Positions 11,485 to 23,246 are shown, numbered from the stretch's first letter. The stretch: 64,000 nucleotides of DNA from Agarophyton chilense (GCA_030374765.1 JARGXX010000099.1:2604001-2668000), one strand, 5' to 3'. Notes: a model not told the origin generated them from the sequence alone. Made by a program: numbers and translations.

Positions 11485-13380
11485 CTACGGAAAGCCCGAG
11501 GAGGGACCCGCCCCACTGTTGGGATTCTGACCCTGATGGTACGCCGAGGCGAAAGCCAACATCTGGCTCACATCCGTCATACCCGGGGGAATCGGAATGC
11601 CTGCGTTCACGAGGCCTTGTCGCACACTATCCGCTTCCGGAGTGGAAACCGGCGCCTGCGCAAGGGTGTTCACACCCCACCCGGGGGGAGCAGATGGACC
11701 GCTACCGGATGCATTCGCCGCCGCAGCTGAGGTCGTTCCCACTGGTTGGAAGGGTGCAGATGGCTCCACAGGGAGTACTCCACTAGGAGCTGGCACTTCG
11801 TTATCCAACGCTGGATCGTCCAGATCTACTGGAGGCTCGTACTCGTAATCGTCGGTATAAATGAACCCCGTCGGGTGTCCCACCGGCATCGGTCGAGGCG
11901 AGTCAATCAGCGCCCGTGCTTGCGCCTCGCTGATGCGAACCCCTTCTAAGGGATTGTAATAGACCCAGTTACCGGAGCCCGGATCGTACCGGCCAGGAGA
12001 CTTGTCTCGCGCGGATCCTTCCCCTGCGGGCTGATTTGCCACTGGAACTCGATCCCATTGGGTGTTGTCGATCACGTCCAAGATTGGATACAGGTCCTGC
12101 ACGTTGCTGGCCGAACCCAACGCTGGGACAAGGTTGATATGACGCATGATGGTCCGTAGCATCGGAGGAATATACCAGATACGGAAATGGTCATGAGCAT
12201 CCCAGAGGAGGTGCGCCGCTACGCGGGCTGCCCACTCGGCTGCAACGAGGGCCCAGTATCCCGAGTTCGGGTCGTGCATCAAACGAGACCCGATATAGTA
12301 GATGCATGGGGGCAGTTCAGCAAAGCATCCTCGGGGGACCTCGACCTTACTCCACCAAGCTGGAAGGGGCACGAATCGCCCAACCTTCGCCGTGTTACGG
12401 ATACGCTCCAGTTCCACGTGAGGATACGGGACAAAGAACCCGAAACGGGAGCGCGAGCGGCGCTCGAAGCGCACGCGTCGATCGAACCCATACTGGGTAA
12501 ACTGCCGTTGAAGGTACCTGAATTCAGCCCGAAGGATGGGACGACTCCATTGGAGCATATCTTCTCGGAGAGGAAAACCCGGTCCGCGGAACTCGGCTTC
12601 GGGAAAGGCTGCCAGGTTATCCCCGTAGGAGACCTCACCGTACGTGCGGTAATAGGCGACGTCGAACCCGTACTCCGGGGGAACCAGATGGTCAAAGCGT
12701 GACCTCTCCAATCGCTAGGAGGCCAGAGCCGCCATCGCTGCGCGCGCCTTGTCCAGGGACTCCCCGCGACTGCGGTATAGATACTGAGGTTCTATGGCTA
12801 CCCGCGCCCTCCAATCGGGAGAACGTACAACCTCAACAGGTAGGCCACCCGGCAATAAGCCGTCCTCCACGTAGGAGTCGATGAGCTCATCGTCGCGAAC
12901 CGCTGTCGGATGGAACCACGGAGCGCGGTAATATATCACCGGATCGGTAAGGGGACTCCACCTTCGAAAAGATTCGTTTGAGATCCAACCTCTGGAGTTT
13001 GCTACCAAGGGCATCGCATGAGCGGAGTTCCACGCCACCGCGTTAATGTCCAAATCCTCCTGAGGATGTCGGTTGCTCGCCGAGGCGGAAGGTTCGGTAC
13101 CTGACGGAGCCGCATCCAAACCGGAGAAATATCCACCCTGCTGGGGAGCTTCGTTGTCCGCCGGCGCGGAGGCCGATGGCCCCGAGAGTGGGTGGAGGAC
13201 GTATGGGTTCATTCCCTTGAGAGGGCTAGTCGAGACCGCTGTTGCGAGAAGTTGCTTATCGCCGAAAGTCGGAGGAGTAGAAGAAAGTTGTACCGATGTG
13301 CCGGTTTTGTGGCGATCCTCAGAAGTGGTGAAGGACCCCATTGGAAAAGAAGTATGTATAGTGATCGGAAAGTTAGACAC
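11485..13380 (-). pseudogene. Gypsy-B antisense accessory frame (unknown family)
   Basis: A minus-strand reading frame of about 630 codons, opposite to gag-pol, between pol and the 3' LTR, with about one break. Its start lies 43 bp inside the LTR. It is homologous to the 591-residue antisense frame of Gypsy-A along its length. Shared blocks include APWFHPxAVRD, FDVxxYRTxGExSYxD, RPILRAEFRY, GRxVxLPxWWS, GCFxELPP and LWYxPP/IWYIPP. An acidic middle with a FVYF/WVYY start and a short C-terminal helix ending DVxxMxxxxA are also shared. No signal peptide, membrane span or zinc motif is seen. I do not recognise the family. Confidence 0.75.
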
Positions 13381-13408
13381 CCGCGGCTCGGAATGTTCTT
13401 CCTCGTCT

Positions 13409-13422
13409 TAAGGAGGGGGAGA
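13409..13422 (+). other. Gypsy-B polypurine tract
   Basis: TAAGGAGGGGGAGA ends exactly at the first base of the 3' LTR. Such a tract resists RNase H and primes plus-strand DNA synthesis. Confidence 0.8.
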
Positions 13423-14336
13423 TGTAGAGCAACGCCCAGTTAGGGGATACTTGAAGATGCAACTCATAGAATGAGGATTGAACCCTCCGAGGGTTATGAC
13501 TATGATCCCCTCTAAGGTGTGCTGAGGTGGCACTGTTTTCTGGTTCTATTTCGCCTATAAGGGAAAATTCGGATGGCCCATGGTTGGATTGGCCCCGTGA
13601 TACACGTGGCTTAATTTTGGCACCGTTTTTCGGATATTTGTAGAACGTTGGACTCTTGGGCCCTGACAGTTGGATCTCCACGTGTATGGCCCTGAGCAGG
13701 TGTGCACTACTGTAGAGTTCAGTTAGTGGGCCCTACTTAGGGAGATGAGATCTGATAGTCCGAAGCTCAGAGTAAATGGTAACCAAGGTTGGTCTTCGAT
13801 ACCTTTAGAGGTTCTTCGTCGCCATCGTTTCGGCCTTACAACCCGGAACGGGCTCTGGTTAGCAACGCCTGCGTAGGGACACGACTCTACTTGGAGAGTG
13901 CCCACGTTTGGGTTCCGTGCAACCACCCCCTTGGGACCGCTCAGACGACCTGCGTGCACGATACCCCGTGGGGGTTCTGCTTACTTGTTGCGTGCTTTTT
14001 GTGTTTCCTTTCGAGGACAGGTTTTCGCCCCTGTATTGGGTTTCTTTTGTTGTTTCGCCCCTTTTCTGGTTCTCCGGTCCAGTGCCTGTTAGTGCCCGAC
14101 CCTCGCCCCGTTTTTGCTCTTCGCCGGATTTTCCCCCATTCTTTGGGATACCCATACTCATTCCCGATCCAACGGTTTCTACCCCTCACCTCCGACGGTA
14201 CTGCCGGAATCCGCCGTCGGAGTTACACCCCACAACACGGGTGGAACGGAGGGCTCTGTCTCTGAGTCTGCCTGCCCCAGGGAGCAAGGCTTCGAACACC
14301 TTGAGAGCACTTCCCGTCGTCGGGTTTTGCTCCACA
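13423..14336 (+). repeat. Gypsy-B 3' LTR
   Basis: A 914-bp LTR from TGTAGAGC to TTGCTCCACA. It carries ACACGTGG at 13602-13609 and a second CACGTG near 13680. The right flank starts CTTTC and leads into AT-rich host-like DNA. It is the only complete LTR of this family in the window and serves as the reference for 1967-2723 and 2724-3550. Confidence 0.9.
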
Positions 14337-14722
14337 CTTTCATAGTCACTCTTTCGCATAGCAGCTTCACGCACGTATCTAATATGATTGATATAAAGAT
14401 AGCACAAGTAGGGGCTATTTGAATCGAAAAGTAAATTACTTGCGTCATTTGCAGAGCATCCATAAAGTCGACTGTATTCAGCTAGAAAATTCTCCACGAA
14501 TCTTGACTCCAGGGCCATGAGTTTGTACAATTTGAAGTCGCTAGAGGTCTTCCAAGCCTCTGGAGATGGAAGCAAGCCGCATCCTTTTCCATTTCTTATA
14601 TTTTTGTTTATAGAATTGCAGGTGCAACAATCATGTTTTACGTATCCTATGTTGAATTTGGTGCATCGATTGATCCAAGAACGTAGTGATCGTCTGGATT
14701 TTCCCTTTCCATACTTTCTGCT
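14337..14722 (-). pseudogene. Possible host exon fragment cut by the Gypsy-B insertion
   Basis: An open minus-strand stretch of about 125 codons with mixed, natural-looking composition, including several cysteines at the upstream end (CCTCNS) and a helical middle (VENFLAEYSRLYG). It has no start codon that can be preferred, and its downstream end is replaced by LTR sequence. A very weak resemblance to the C-terminal helix of class I haem peroxidases was not enough to name it. It could also be chance openness in AT-rich DNA. Confidence 0.3.
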
Positions 14723-15267
14723 GTTTCATATAACATTCCAACCGTAATCATCATCACAACAATCTCTGAACAGCCATAGGCTTTGCGATATTGTGCAGTC
14801 AATTGAACAGAATGGGTTAAGTACTAACTCTGTATTGACTTCTGCACGCTTCTGTAACTTTGGTCGTCGTGAACGAGAAGAGTTTGCTTGGTTTTCGAGA
14901 GTTACATGAACCACAAGCAAAGCAAACAGTCCGGTACTCCCTCCGGGAAGAACGTAGATCTACTGTATCGCGTTTCCCCGTTTCCATTGTTATGCCTCTG
15001 CTGAAAGATGAAGAATATTCCAGTACTAGAAATTACTAGCTGTACGTCAACAGTGGGGGCGGGCACGTCGTAAAAAGAGTTCTCAAACTATAGCTAATGT
15101 GGTGTGGACATTAAGGGTCAAACGGGAACGTAGAGATTTAATCAGTGACGGAGGAGGGTTTTGGAGTGTGGAAACAACGATCTCCAATTCGGCACATTGG
15201 CATTTTTTCCCAAAATGCCATTCGAAATCAAGAAATCACCGACTGTAACTGGAACATACTTCTGAAC
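14337..15267. other. AT-rich island 1, probably host DNA
   Basis: About 930 bp with base composition and codon use unlike the surrounding elements. On the minus strand, 14337 to about 14720 stays open and reads like natural protein (for example SRFVENFLAEYSRLYG and YLCYLYINHIRYV). It runs into the Gypsy-B LTR at its C-terminal side, as if an exon had been cut by the insertion. A second open minus-strand piece lies at 14726-14920, and a GT...AG intron between them is possible. I do not recognise the protein. The plus-strand end of the island (15145-15267) is also open. No complete gene can be supported. Confidence 0.4.
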
Positions 15268-15788
15268 TGTAGTATAATTACGTTTAGCGCGACACCTCAG
15301 GGGTATGGGTACACGTGGGCTATCGGGGCCGCGGTGCACATACCAAGGGGGTAGTTTTTCGCGCTGTAGTTGTACCATGTAGGTTGGGCCTTATAGTAGA
15401 TCTGGGCACTGCATGTGCACCTCCCGGTGCACACGTGGACGCCTGGCGGCTTACCCTCCTGCACTTAGGCAGGGAGGTGAGCGCCCCTCCTTCCTCATGG
15501 TAAAGTCAAGCACCATCTGGACAATTCTTGCACCGCTTTGGTTTCTACAGTCAGCCATCGCGTACCGTTCAGGTTTCTGGGTTTCCTAGCACGCGGGCGC
15601 CGACTTCCACTCACTACCAACGTGGTACCGGTTAGCACGCCTTGCTACACTGCACCCTAGTTGTCGGTGCTACTACTCGCCTCTCAGGTTCCTCGTTCAT
15701 CACCTCCTAGGTTGAGCCCATTGTGCGCTTCCTAGTCCCGCGCGTTACGAACTACCATTTAGTCACCGACACCGCCAGTTGTACCACA
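15268..15788 (+). repeat. Gypsy-C 5' LTR
   Basis: 521 bp from TGTAGTATAATTACG to TTGTACCACA. It carries ACACGTGG at 15311-15318 and 15431-15438. The second of these lies next to the short inverted repeat GTGCACCTCCCGGTGCAC. Confidence 0.95.
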
Positions 15789-15791
15789 TTT

Positions 15792-15809
15792 TGGTCTCCC
15801 GACTTAGAA
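15792..15809 (+). other. Gypsy-C primer-binding site (tRNA-Tyr-like)
   Basis: TGGTCTCCCGACTTAGAA, three bases after the 5' LTR. It is identical to the sites of Gypsy-A and Gypsy-B although the three LTRs are unrelated in sequence. Confidence 0.85.
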
Positions 15810-15924
15810 ACGTGTACGACAACCGTATCGGTTTGGACATCTCGAAAGGGAGTTTTGGTGACTTGGATACCTATTAGTGAGAAGCGACCACTAATAACAG
15901 TCTATTTGTGGATCACCAGTTGCT

Positions 15925-17560
15925 ATGTCGAAGCAACTTCGCAGCTCAAACCGGGCACTGCGTGCCCAACCTGATGGTGAATTGGCCCCGGCCGCCGCGG
16001 CCGAGCCGATTCTGGACAACCCCGAGGAGGTTCTACGCAAGGGGAAAACCGGTACGGTGCGTGGGAGAAGGGGCTTGGCTGGGGGCCAAGCCCTAGTTCC
16101 TAAAGACACCACATGGGTAGACGCGACACCTTCGGCGGAGTTGGAGGAGGTGCCGTCGCGTACTGCATCGGTGGACCAACTGGAATCACCTTATGTGTCA
16201 CGTCTGGATCTGGACGAAATCACCCGCCGGGTAGTCGACAGGGCCTCTTTGGAACTGTCGCATCGTGTACCAGTTGTGGTGCTCGATTACCTGGAGACCA
16301 AGGTGAGAGGGCAAATTGACCGGCTGGTATCGTTGTCTTTACAGCAACATGGCTGGACACGAGACTACCACCAGGGTACGAGATCGACTCCGGAACCACC
16401 TCTACAAGTCAATCACTTTGGAGGGCTGCAGTACGCATCGACCCCAATCAACCTTCCGAAGAACCAAATTGGTGAGAAGCATCCCGACCGAGATCGGAGC
16501 GGGGCAGAGCCTCCTAGAGTGGAGGGCCCTGGGATATATTTACCCCCGATACCTATTGGTAGGACCGCGCAGGGACCAGACGGTGGAGACCCTGGTGGTG
16601 GTTCGTCGAGCTCTGAGGATGAGCGCAGACGCAGACCGAAACGGAAAAAGAAGACCAAAAGGGGTGGGAGAAGGGGGCGCCGGTCGGACCCCGACTCCTC
16701 GAGCTCTGACACCGATACGGATTCAGACGAAGACGGCAACGGTAAAAAGAAGAACCGGAAGGTACCCCGCCATCGAAAGGGGAAAAAGAACCGCAAGGGT
16801 AAGACCAAGCGGTATGACTCGTCGGAGTCAGATTCTGACGCGGAGACCGACCTAGAGGTGCTACAGCCTTTGAACGACTTGTTCACAAAGGCTGTCGACT
16901 TCCGCACCTATAGGTTGGAGAATCGGAAAGCTGAGTACACCAGTGAGGTGGCTCAGAGGATAACTAAGCATCACAAGAAGCTTAGTTTCCAAATGGGTGA
17001 CACCCGTTTTAACGGTGATGACCCGAATGCGGTGATAGACTTCCTTCAGACGTTTAGAATCACGTGTGACCAAAATGGTTTCTCGGAAGGGGCTGTAATG
17101 TGGCTGTTTCAGTTTTACCTAAAGGGTCAGGCTGGGGACCTACTGCACAGTAACCTGCAGGGCAATACCATGGCGGTGGACGAAGAGCAAACTGAGATGC
17201 TCACTACATACCCGCAGGTGGTGAATTTCCTCTTGGAAACATATGCGACCGATGAGGTAATACAGGAGGCCTACTCTGAGGTCCTCACGCACCGCCAGCG
17301 GGCTGCACAGACCGAATTGGACTACGCTAGGTCGCTGTGGGCCACCGCCTCTCGGTGCGGAAGCGTCTTTACCACCACTAGGTTGAAGTCCATGTTCGCG
17401 GATAATGTGGACAAACCGATTCGGTCCCAGGTTCGTAACTACTTGGGAAACAACCGTAAGGTGTACTACAATGCGCTGGCTCGCTACGCGCAGGGACTGG
17501 TTGACAAACACATGACCTTAATGGCTAATGGCATCATGGAGAATGTACCCACCAAACCGT
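15925..17560 (+). pseudogene. Gypsy-C gag region
   Basis: The frame opens at ATG 15925 (MSKQLRSSNRAL). The N-terminal 200 or so residues are followed by a highly charged stretch near 16620-16850. This holds lysine/arginine runs (RRRRPKRKKKTKRGG), serine/aspartate runs (SSSSDTDTDSDED), then another lysine-rich run. These could act as nuclear-localisation or RNA-binding segments. The capsid-like part at about 16860-17500 has TRFNGDDPNAVIDFLQTFR and FQFYLKGQAGDLLHSNL, matching Gypsy-A and Gypsy-B gag at low similarity. It belongs to an element that is not whole. Confidence 0.75.
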
Positions 17561-17779
17561 TCAAGTTGTATCTGAGTAACTTTAGTAACCATTTGGTGAA
17601 GCTACCGAAGAACACCGTGGTGGGGCTCGCGCTACCGGCCCCTGGTCACATCTTTACCATCACACCAAATTGGCGGGACGAGGACGTTCCAGCTAAGGAG
17701 GGGGGTGGGACTCAGGGTGAGTCGACCGACGAGGTAGCAGACGCGAACAGTTTGACCAACGAGGTAGCGGGAGAGAACA

Positions 17780-19230
17780 GTACCGATAAGGTGGAAGACT
17801 GGAGAAAGGATGTCCAGATTGGCCTTGAAGGTGAAACGACGAGAGAAAGAGTGCTCACCATGTTGGAGCCTTTTAAAACCATGTGGTCGGGACGCCTGGG
17901 GGCCATCAAGGCAACTCAGCACCGAATAGAGCTGACGCCGGGGGCACACACGATCCACCAACAACCTTATAGGGCTGGACCGAAGGCCCGTGAGGTGGAG
18001 ATGCAGGAGGTGCAACGCATGCTCCGTGAAGGCGTGATTGAACCCGCAAATGCGGAGTGGGCCAGCCTCGTGGTGCTCGTCCAGAAAAGAGGTGATACCC
18101 GTATGCGGTTTTGTGTTGACTACAGAAAGCTAAACGCCGTAACGGTGAGGGATTCATACCCGATACTTCGAATGGACAAGTGCATCGATTCGTTAGGCGA
18201 TGCGCGCATCTTTACCACATTGGACGCCAATTCTGGTTATTGGCAGATCAACATCCCGGAGGAAGATCGGGACAAGACTGCCTTTACATGCCACTCTGGT
18301 TTATACAGCTTTCGGAGAATTCCTTTTGGTTTGCGAAACGCGCCAGCCACGTTCCAGCGCGCCCTGGACATTATTCTGTCCAAGGTGAAGTGGACGACCG
18401 CATTGGTATATATCGATGACGTGGTCATCTATTCCCGCACCTTAGAGGAACATTTTGATCACGTGCAAACCGTACTGGGACTCCTAAAAGGTGCAGGTGT
18501 CACGCTGAAGCTAGCGAAGTGTATCTTCTTTGACCAAAAGGTGGAATACCTGGGCCACCTCATAAGCCCAGGTCGACTCGAAGTAGCAGCGCGTAACGTC
18601 CGTGCGGTCCAGGAAGCGAGGCTTCCAAAAACCCAGACGGACGTCATCTCCTTCATAGGTTTATGCAACGTCTACCGGCGGTTCATCAAGGGTTTTGCCA
18701 AATTAGCAGCCCCGCTGAACCGCCGCCTTCAGAAGGGACAACCATCTAGGTTTGAGTGCTTGGAGGACGATGAGGTAGCGGCTTTTCAGCATTTGAAAGC
18801 CACCCTCCTCTCGCCACCAATTCTGGCACTACCGAAAGCGGGGAAGCGGTACACGTTAGATACGGATGCCTCGGAGAGTCAGATAGGTTGCTGTCTAATG
18901 CAGGAGCAAGACGATGGCAGCAAAGCACCAATTGATTACTGGAGTCGCGCACTATCGCCAGCCGAGAAAATCTATTCGGTGACCGAGAAGGAATGCCTAG
19001 CGGTGGTGTGGAGCATGTTGATGCGACGGCCGTACCTATATGGTGAGCGGTTCACGCTGCGCACGGATCACGATTCTCTAAGGTGGATATTGGGGCTCAC
19101 AGACGCCTCGGGGCGGCTGGCCCGGTGGCGGTTACGCCTGTCCGAATTCGACTTTGAAATGCAATACTGCCCTGGTATAAAGCACAAATTCGCAGATGCG
19201 CTGTCGCGCCTAAACACCGAAGGGTTAGAC
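17780..19230 (+). pseudogene. Gypsy-C reverse transcriptase and RNase H region
   Basis: In order: RAGPKAREVEMQEVQRML and GVIEPANAEWAS, FCVDYRKLNAVTVRDSYPI, FTTLDANSGYWQI, the catalytic YIDD near 18411-18422, and LGLCNVYRRF-type connection. RNase H follows with DTDASESQIG, TEKECLAVVWSM, RTDHDSLRWIL and the C-terminal HKFADALSRL. Standard Ty3/Gypsy signatures lie in an unusually well-kept frame. Confidence 0.9.
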
Positions 19231-19559
19231 ACCGGAACGGTGGATGACGACATCCCCTGTTTTATGCTCCAACCAGCTAGGCCGAACAAAGACGCTCCGT
19301 TAGAGGGGACTTGCGACGACCACGGAGGTATAGGACTGAAGGACAGTTCGGGTGACCAGACCAAAGCACCGATGATGGTAGCCGACGTGGAAGAAGAAGA
19401 TGATGCCCCTATAACCCGTGAGGAGATGCTCGCTGCGCAGGCGGCGGATGCCTACTGCCGAATGCTAAGTGACCAGATTGGTTTAAAGAAATATCAGTTC
19501 GACGTTGACCACGAAGGGTATATCGTGCGGCGTTCACCGTTAGACGGTTCCCTCCAAAA

Positions 19560-20660
19560 GGTGGTCCCCGAGGCTCTAAAAGCCCGGGTTCTTTACCTCG
19601 CCCATCACCCACGGTTGGCTTGACATCCAGGAGCTACGCGGATGTACTACACCTTGCGGTCGTCGTTTTACTGGCCCCACATGTCCAAGGATATATATAC
19701 CTACGTTGGTCAATGCGCCTCTTGCGTTAAAACCCGTGGTGGTGTAAGAAAGCACCGGATGTATCTCAAGCTATTTCCGGCGGCCGGGCCCCTGGAGTTC
19801 GTCGCAATTGACGTCCTGGGGCCTCTACCGAAAACGGCCGAAGGATACCGCTTTGTGGTTGTCATTACCGACAGGTTCTCGAAGCTAACTAGGGCTATCC
19901 CCTTGAAAAGTACTACCTCAACGGTCTTGGCTGAGGCCTTCCTTAACAATTGGGTGTACCCGTACGGGGCTCCGATGTACCTCCTCACCGCTAATGGTTC
20001 CAACCTAGCCTCGAAATTCTTCGAAGCAGTCTGCGCCATGCTTGGTATTCACCACTACTTCACTACCGCGTACCACCCCCAGACCAATGGGCTGGTGGAA
20101 CGTTTTAATATGACCCTAGTGGCCAGGCTCCGCCATTATGTGGAGGAGCACCAAACGAGGTGGGCGGAGTACGTGCAACCGCTGACGTACGCCTACAACC
20201 TTCAGGTGCATCGGACTACACAGATTACACCGTTCGACTTGGTGCTGTCTCGGGCCCCTCCTAACATTGTTCTTCAATGGGGGCCCGAGAACTACAGCTC
20301 CGCTGGGACTCTGACACCGGCAGCGGTAAAACGGAACATCATTAAGAAGCTTCGAACTACCCTACGTGTCGCCAACGTCAAGCTTACCGCAGCCAAACAG
20401 CGGTACAAAGCGTACTACGACCAAAAGGTTTCAAGAGTCACCACAGTCAAGAAGGGTGACTTTGTTTTTATGGATGCACCACTTTCGGGTTCAAGGCCTA
20501 CGCCGGCCGAGCAGAAGGACGATATTACCGTGGACGGTGACATCCGGTCTAAGCTCCTCCCTAAATCTATTGGACCTTATGAGGTTTTGGAAGCGAACGA
20601 CCACACGGTAACCGTCGTAATGGATGGCCTCGAGAACACCATATGGGTCGAACGCATCTC
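19560..20660 (+). pseudogene. Gypsy-C integrase region
   Basis: The zinc-binding part (LRSSFYWPHMSKD, CASCVKTRGG) is followed by the core with AIDVLGPLPKTAEG, the second aspartate region near 19990, and AYHPQTNGLVERFN with the catalytic glutamate. A C-terminal block IGPYEVLEANDHTVTV lies near 20568-20615. It inserts the element DNA into the chromosome. The linker to the chromodomain (about 20660-20930) is rich in P, T and S. Confidence 0.85.
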
Positions 20661-20934
20661 GATAGACCCGACGCCACGCACGCCCGACTCACCCGAGGGT
20701 AACATTGAAGAGACCACACCGACGGGTCCCTCCACTACGTCGAACCAAACCCCGGCGTCTCCCTCGGGACCCCAACCCGAATTGCGCCCTGCACCCGAGT
20801 CCTTAACCAGAGTGGTATCTGCTGACCCTACTGGTCCTGACCAGTCAGATGCATCCGCAGGCAATACCTCCGAGGTCACCCCAGCCCTTGCACATCGCTC
20901 CGTTTCGGATGAACCACCGCAAGGTCTACACCAG

Positions 20935-21132
20935 GAGGTAGTTCCTACCGAAATCTGCGTGATCGACACCATCATTGGTCACGAGCACACCATCAGAGGT
21001 GTACGGTACCGCGTTCGGTGGTACGCCTGGGCGGCGTACAAGGACACGATAGAACCACCGGGTCACATTCCGCGCAACTTCCGCCTGCGCTATTGGCGGA
21101 ATCGCAACGAACCGATGCCACCCGATGGGTAA
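20935..21132 (+). pseudogene. Gypsy-C chromodomain and end of pol
   Basis: ICVIDTIIGHEHTIRGVRYR, then VRWYAW, DTIEPPGHIP and a basic tail, the same layout as in Gypsy-B. It probably guides integration to marked chromatin. Pol ends at 21132, about 2.1 kb before the 3' LTR, which leaves a long post-pol region. Confidence 0.8.
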
Positions 21133-21164
21133 ACCCGTGGGGTCCACAGGTTAGGAGGGGGGAC

Positions 21165-21440
21165 GACAGTGGTGTGAGTGACCAGAAGAGAAAGACCCAA
21201 AGGTGAAACATAGAAGAAAAGAGGGAAGACAGTGGAGATAGAGAAAACCAGAAGGTGCTGAGTTTAAAAAAGAAAGAATGGGACCAGAAGGTGAATAGAA
21301 GTAGAAAAAGAAACGTCATACTAGCGTGGGAATCAAGAACAGACACAGAAATGAGGATAAAGAAGAAAGAAACCGGGAATGGTGTACCCTTAGAGGTCTT
21401 TGCCCGGCATTTGCGCTTGACGAAAACGAAAAGATGAACA
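21165..21440 (+). repeat. Purine-rich tract after Gypsy-C pol
   Basis: Strongly A/G-biased plus strand (AGAAGAGAAAGACCCAAAGG-like units, AGAAAAAGAAACG). It lies just after pol, as in Gypsy-B. No reading frame of note is seen. Confidence 0.65.
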
Positions 21441-22079
21441 TCAAAATCTGATATTTAATGCGGAAGACAACTGACGGTGGCATGCAGAGCGCCGTGGCGA
21501 AGTAACCGATTCGGTTTACAATATTGTGCCTAGTGCGCGCGCGCGCAATCGCTGAAAAATCTGAGTATTTTGATCGCGAGGCAAGCGCAAAGCCGCCCGT
21601 CAGAGCCTCTGTAACCCCTTCGTTTCGGAGATACAGACCAAAAGGTTTTTGTGCGTTTTTGCTATCACCTGGAGGGGTAATTTTCTCGTGGGATTTTTTG
21701 ATTCGCCTTGCAAGTAACCTCTGGTCTCGTGCGATGGCTACGGACGCATACGCCGTCCGAGGCAATGCAAACCGCCCTAATGCATCGCTGGCTCACGACC
21801 TCAGCGCGTGCTTCGCAGATCAACTGCTTGGTGTTGAAGCCGTGAGGCCGCCCGAAGAAATGATTCCCCTATGGTTCGTGCGTGGTGCCGTTCGGGGAGG
21901 AGGAACGGGTGTTTTATTGTTCACCATGGTGGTAGTTTGGACTATGACTGTCAAAAGCACTGCACATATTCTAGCGCACCAAATAGGTTCTAAGACGAAA
22001 TGGATAACTCAAATGTTACTGCTGCCAGAACCTGAATGGTGGACAATCAACGAATGATGGAAGACCTCGATGGTCTCGG
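21441..22079. other. Gypsy-C post-pol stretch without a recognised gene
   Basis: A mixed-composition stretch between the purine tract and the tandem-repeat block. It includes a GCGCGCGCGC run near 21537-21546. The plus-strand frame 21524-22057 is open but resembles nothing I know, and it probably is not a gene. Confidence 0.4.
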
Positions 22080-23115
22080 CGGGAGCGCATCTAAAGAGAT
22101 AGCGCTCAAGAAACCTTCGGGTGGCGCGAACCACAGTGGTTTCGCTAGCCGCAGCGAGCGGCAACAATCCAATCGGAAAGAGGCATCCGCACCCAACCGC
22201 TCATGGCGACTTTGTTCCTCTTTCGACTCCAAACCAATCGGTGGCGACGTGCCGAGCCGTGGCACCGCGCAGCCAACGTGGCACCATCTTGGTTCCCGCA
22301 GTCAGGCGAATGAGCGCGCACCTTGATAACCAAAACGGTCGACACTTCAAGGCGACCAACTGGATGCGGCTCAACCGAAAGGGTACGGAGGACACTCACC
22401 GGACCCCACGTGGCGTGAAGAACGGACAAAGGAGAAAGACCGCAGCGCGGCCAGCAGGAAAAAAAAGGCGACGGATGACTTCGCGACAGCCACCGCAAGG
22501 GAAACCACACTGGTCTAAGGAAGACAGAAGGAGGCTCGGCATCCCCGCCTAAATACCTCTGAGGTGGAACGAACCGTAGTGGCTGTCCGGACCGTAGCGG
22601 TTTGTCCAAGTCGAAGTATGAGGGGGCGTCGCCACGAGCGGAATCGCCCGGACGTGGCCCCTCCGGCGAAGGACCACTTGGTAAAGAGTCGAAGTCGATG
22701 GGGCGCGCAGCCGGCGTGGCACCATCGGGGTTCTCGTCTCCGGAGTCGCAAACGCCTGCCATTGCCACCAAAGCGGTCGGGACCGATGAGAAGACGACGA
22801 TCCGAAGGGGTATGGGCAACATGTGGCCAACACCGCGTGGAGCACCAGACCACCAAAGAAGCGCAAAACGCGGGCCGTTCGGTGGATGCACACGACCACT
22901 CGGTGCAAACGGAGGAAGAAGGGGCCCGTGAGAGCGTTCCACGAGGTAACGGCGGGTATTACCAAGCTGGTTGACTGAAGGCAAAGTCGCCCACCGATGT
23001 GCTTCGACCCAAAGTGGTGAGGCCACACGCAACAAAAGAAGAGAAACCCAGCGGTCGCGCTCAATCGTATCGGCGCGGTGGCGGCGGTCTCCAAAAGGCC
23101 GCATCCCTCCCCGCA
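22080..23115. repeat. Two diverged direct repeats in the Gypsy-C post-pol region
   Basis: Two units of roughly 440-500 bp repeat in the same direction. Paired landmarks are GCGCAGCCAACGTGGCACC near 22268 with GCGCAGCCGGCGTGGCACC near 22708, and the GTGGCGCGAACCACAGTGG region near 22113 with GTGGAACGAACCGTAGTGG near 22564. The units are well diverged. They lie between pol and the polypurine tract, in the slot where Gypsy-A and Gypsy-B carry their antisense frame. Confidence 0.65.
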
Positions 23116-23116
23116 T
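22145..23116 (-). other. Open antisense frame over the Gypsy-C repeat block (323 codons)
   Basis: The minus strand is open for 323 codons over GC-rich repeated DNA. The translation repeats itself (DGATPAAR and DGATLAAR) because the DNA does. It shows none of the blocks of the Gypsy-A and Gypsy-B antisense protein (no PWFHP, RPILRAEF or LPDWWS). It may be openness forced by base composition, or a different accessory protein. The long frame and its matching position are the only arguments for coding. Confidence 0.3.
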
Positions 23117-23233
23117 AGGTCAAATGCCTCGAACACCACGGCGGTCGTAACCGACCCCCGGGAGTGGGACGGAACACGGCGCGCGAGCGCGGATCAATGC
23201 GAGCGGAGTACAGTCACGGGGCGTGCCTGTTGG

Positions 23234-23246
23234 TAGGAGGGGGGTC
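23234..23246 (+). other. Gypsy-C polypurine tract
   Basis: TAGGAGGGGGGTC lies directly before the 3' LTR and primes plus-strand synthesis. Confidence 0.75.

Larger units (their letters stand above)
2724..14336 (+). mobile_element. Gypsy-B element (Ty3/Gypsy with chromodomain and antisense frame)
   Basis: Parts in order: 5' LTR to 3550, tRNA-type primer site 3553-3570, gag with a CCHC knuckle, protease, reverse transcriptase, RNase H, integrase and C-terminal chromodomain on the plus strand. A purine-rich spacer and a long minus-strand antisense frame follow, then a polypurine tract and the 3' LTR (13423-14336). The order PR-RT-RH-IN-chromodomain is that of chromoviruses. The element is broken, with roughly half a dozen breaks in gag-pol. 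The two LTRs differ by scattered substitutions, so it is of moderate age. No target duplication can be read, because the left LTR begins at the junction with the reversed LTR. Confidence 0.9.

Noticed and set aside
14337-14575. Possible haem-peroxidase C-terminus (LLPS...DF...FVENFLAEYSRLYG)
   Set aside because: Only a loose pattern match to class I peroxidase ends; no haem-ligand region or other motif is seen, and the cysteine-rich upstream text does not fit.
22145-23116. Reading the Gypsy-C antisense frame as an envelope protein
   Set aside because: No signal peptide, clear membrane span, furin site or cysteine pattern; the text is a translation of GC-rich repeats.
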